A model generated the notes under the pieces. The model ran no database searches, was not told where the DNA came from, and saw nothing but the letters and a program-made list of their open reading frames with translations. Shown piece after piece: positions 63,778 to 64,000 of a stretch of 64,000 nucleotides of DNA. The stretch covers positions 186,001-250,000 of the forward strand of contig NZ_ATVQ01000003.1 of assembly GCF_000420805.1 (NCBI RefSeq). The letters run 5' to 3'. The translations under genes and the position numbers were made by a program. This stretch comes from Yaniella halotolerans DSM 15476. Its GTDB lineage: Bacteria; Actinomycetota; Actinomycetes; Actinomycetales; Micrococcaceae. Within the stretch, counting starts at the first letter, position 1. The number at the start of each line of letters is the position of its first letter.

Positions 63778-64000
63778 ATGACCACACGTGATGATTTGAG
63801 AGCCTCCAAAGCGTTACAGGGGATGGATTTCCCCGCAACAAAGGACAATCTGATTGAATACGCAGAGTCTCGTGGGGCTGACCAGAAGTCACTCCAGGCG
63901 CTGCGCACTTTGCCCGAAAAGGAATTCGGAAATATGGACGAAGTCATCGACGCCGTCCCACAGGAACCAGAAGGTGACGACGTCCCCGGCGGTACGCAAC
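63778..64000 (+). CDS. DUF2795 family protein (partial)
   Basis: An ATG preceded by AAAGGAG opens a frame that runs off the window end without a stop. The 74 visible residues include LQGMDFPATKDNLIEYAESR and LRTLPEKEFGNMDEVIDAV, the DUF2795 pattern of small acidic actinobacterial proteins, often stress-related. Function unknown. It may share a transcript with the baeRF gene. Confidence 0.8.
   Translation, partial: MTTRDDLRASKALQGMDFPATKDNLIEYAESRGADQKSLQALRTLPEKEFGNMDEVIDAVPQEPEGDDVPGGTQ

Noticed and set aside
63507-63947. Minus-strand frame near the window end
   Set aside because: It overlaps both the baeRF gene and the DUF2795 gene antisense, and shows no coding character.

Overview
The window is a chromosomal segment of a high-to-moderate GC Gram-positive actinobacterium. 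The diagnostic genes are mtrA-mtrB-lpqB, a WhiB1-type regulator, a PdtaS-type kinase, UvrD2 with a tetracysteine and HRDC tail, UPF0182, a Rv3235-family protein, a long HPF and a 180-kDa NAD-glutamate dehydrogenase. Gene order and protein style point to Micrococcales, probably Micrococcaceae; a genus near Enteractinococcus or Yaniella is only a guess. There is no CRISPR array, insertion sequence, prophage or rRNA operon. One tRNA gene is present, the initiator tRNA-Met.

Region 1 (1-12.7 kb) holds DNA repair and envelope genes: the end of an AdnB-like helicase-nuclease, a degenerate phosphotransferase, NudC, UvrD2, an orphan E1/ThiF-like protein, a YgjP-type metallopeptidase, a DUF2342 protein, a large RND exporter with no partner genes, and a PDZ/Lon-like protease. 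Region 2 (12.7-24.8 kb) carries UPF0182, tRNA-fMet, an HtrA protease, a PIG-L deacetylase, a single-chain sigma factor/anti-sigma fusion, TrmL, a J-protein, cysteine desulfurase plus MnmA (sulfur relay to tRNA), chorismate mutase and a MetE-like protein.

Region 3 (24.8-39 kb) has a leftward MoxR-DUF58-DUF4350-DUF4129-membrane protein operon. It is divergent from mtrA-mtrB-lpqB-comF-hpf-secA, the conserved actinobacterial envelope-stress and secretion block. Region 4 (39-51 kb) has a Rv3235-family protein, a LysM protein, a conserved hypothetical, a small helix-turn-helix regulator with a clear promoter and palindromic sites, a SAF (CpaB-like) protein and a CpaE-like ATPase lacking the P-loop lysine. 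NAD-GDH, PdtaS and WhiB1 follow.

Region 5 (51-64 kb) has the infC-rpmI-rplT-rRNA methyltransferase operon, with an apparent transcription attenuator and an AUU start codon on infC. Next come an FHA-FtsK/EccC-like ATPase divergent from a Tad pilus locus (tadA, tadB, tadC, a small pilin-like gene and three TadE/TadG-like genes), then a baeRF-type ribosome-associated protein and a truncated DUF2795 gene.

The most unusual items are the sigma/anti-sigma fusion, the infC leader with mutually exclusive helices, the Tad machinery split into two loci with an atypical pilin and a Crp/GlxR-like site, and the habit of convergent genes interlocking through 4-nt shared stop codons. All family assignments come from reading motifs; no database search was run.
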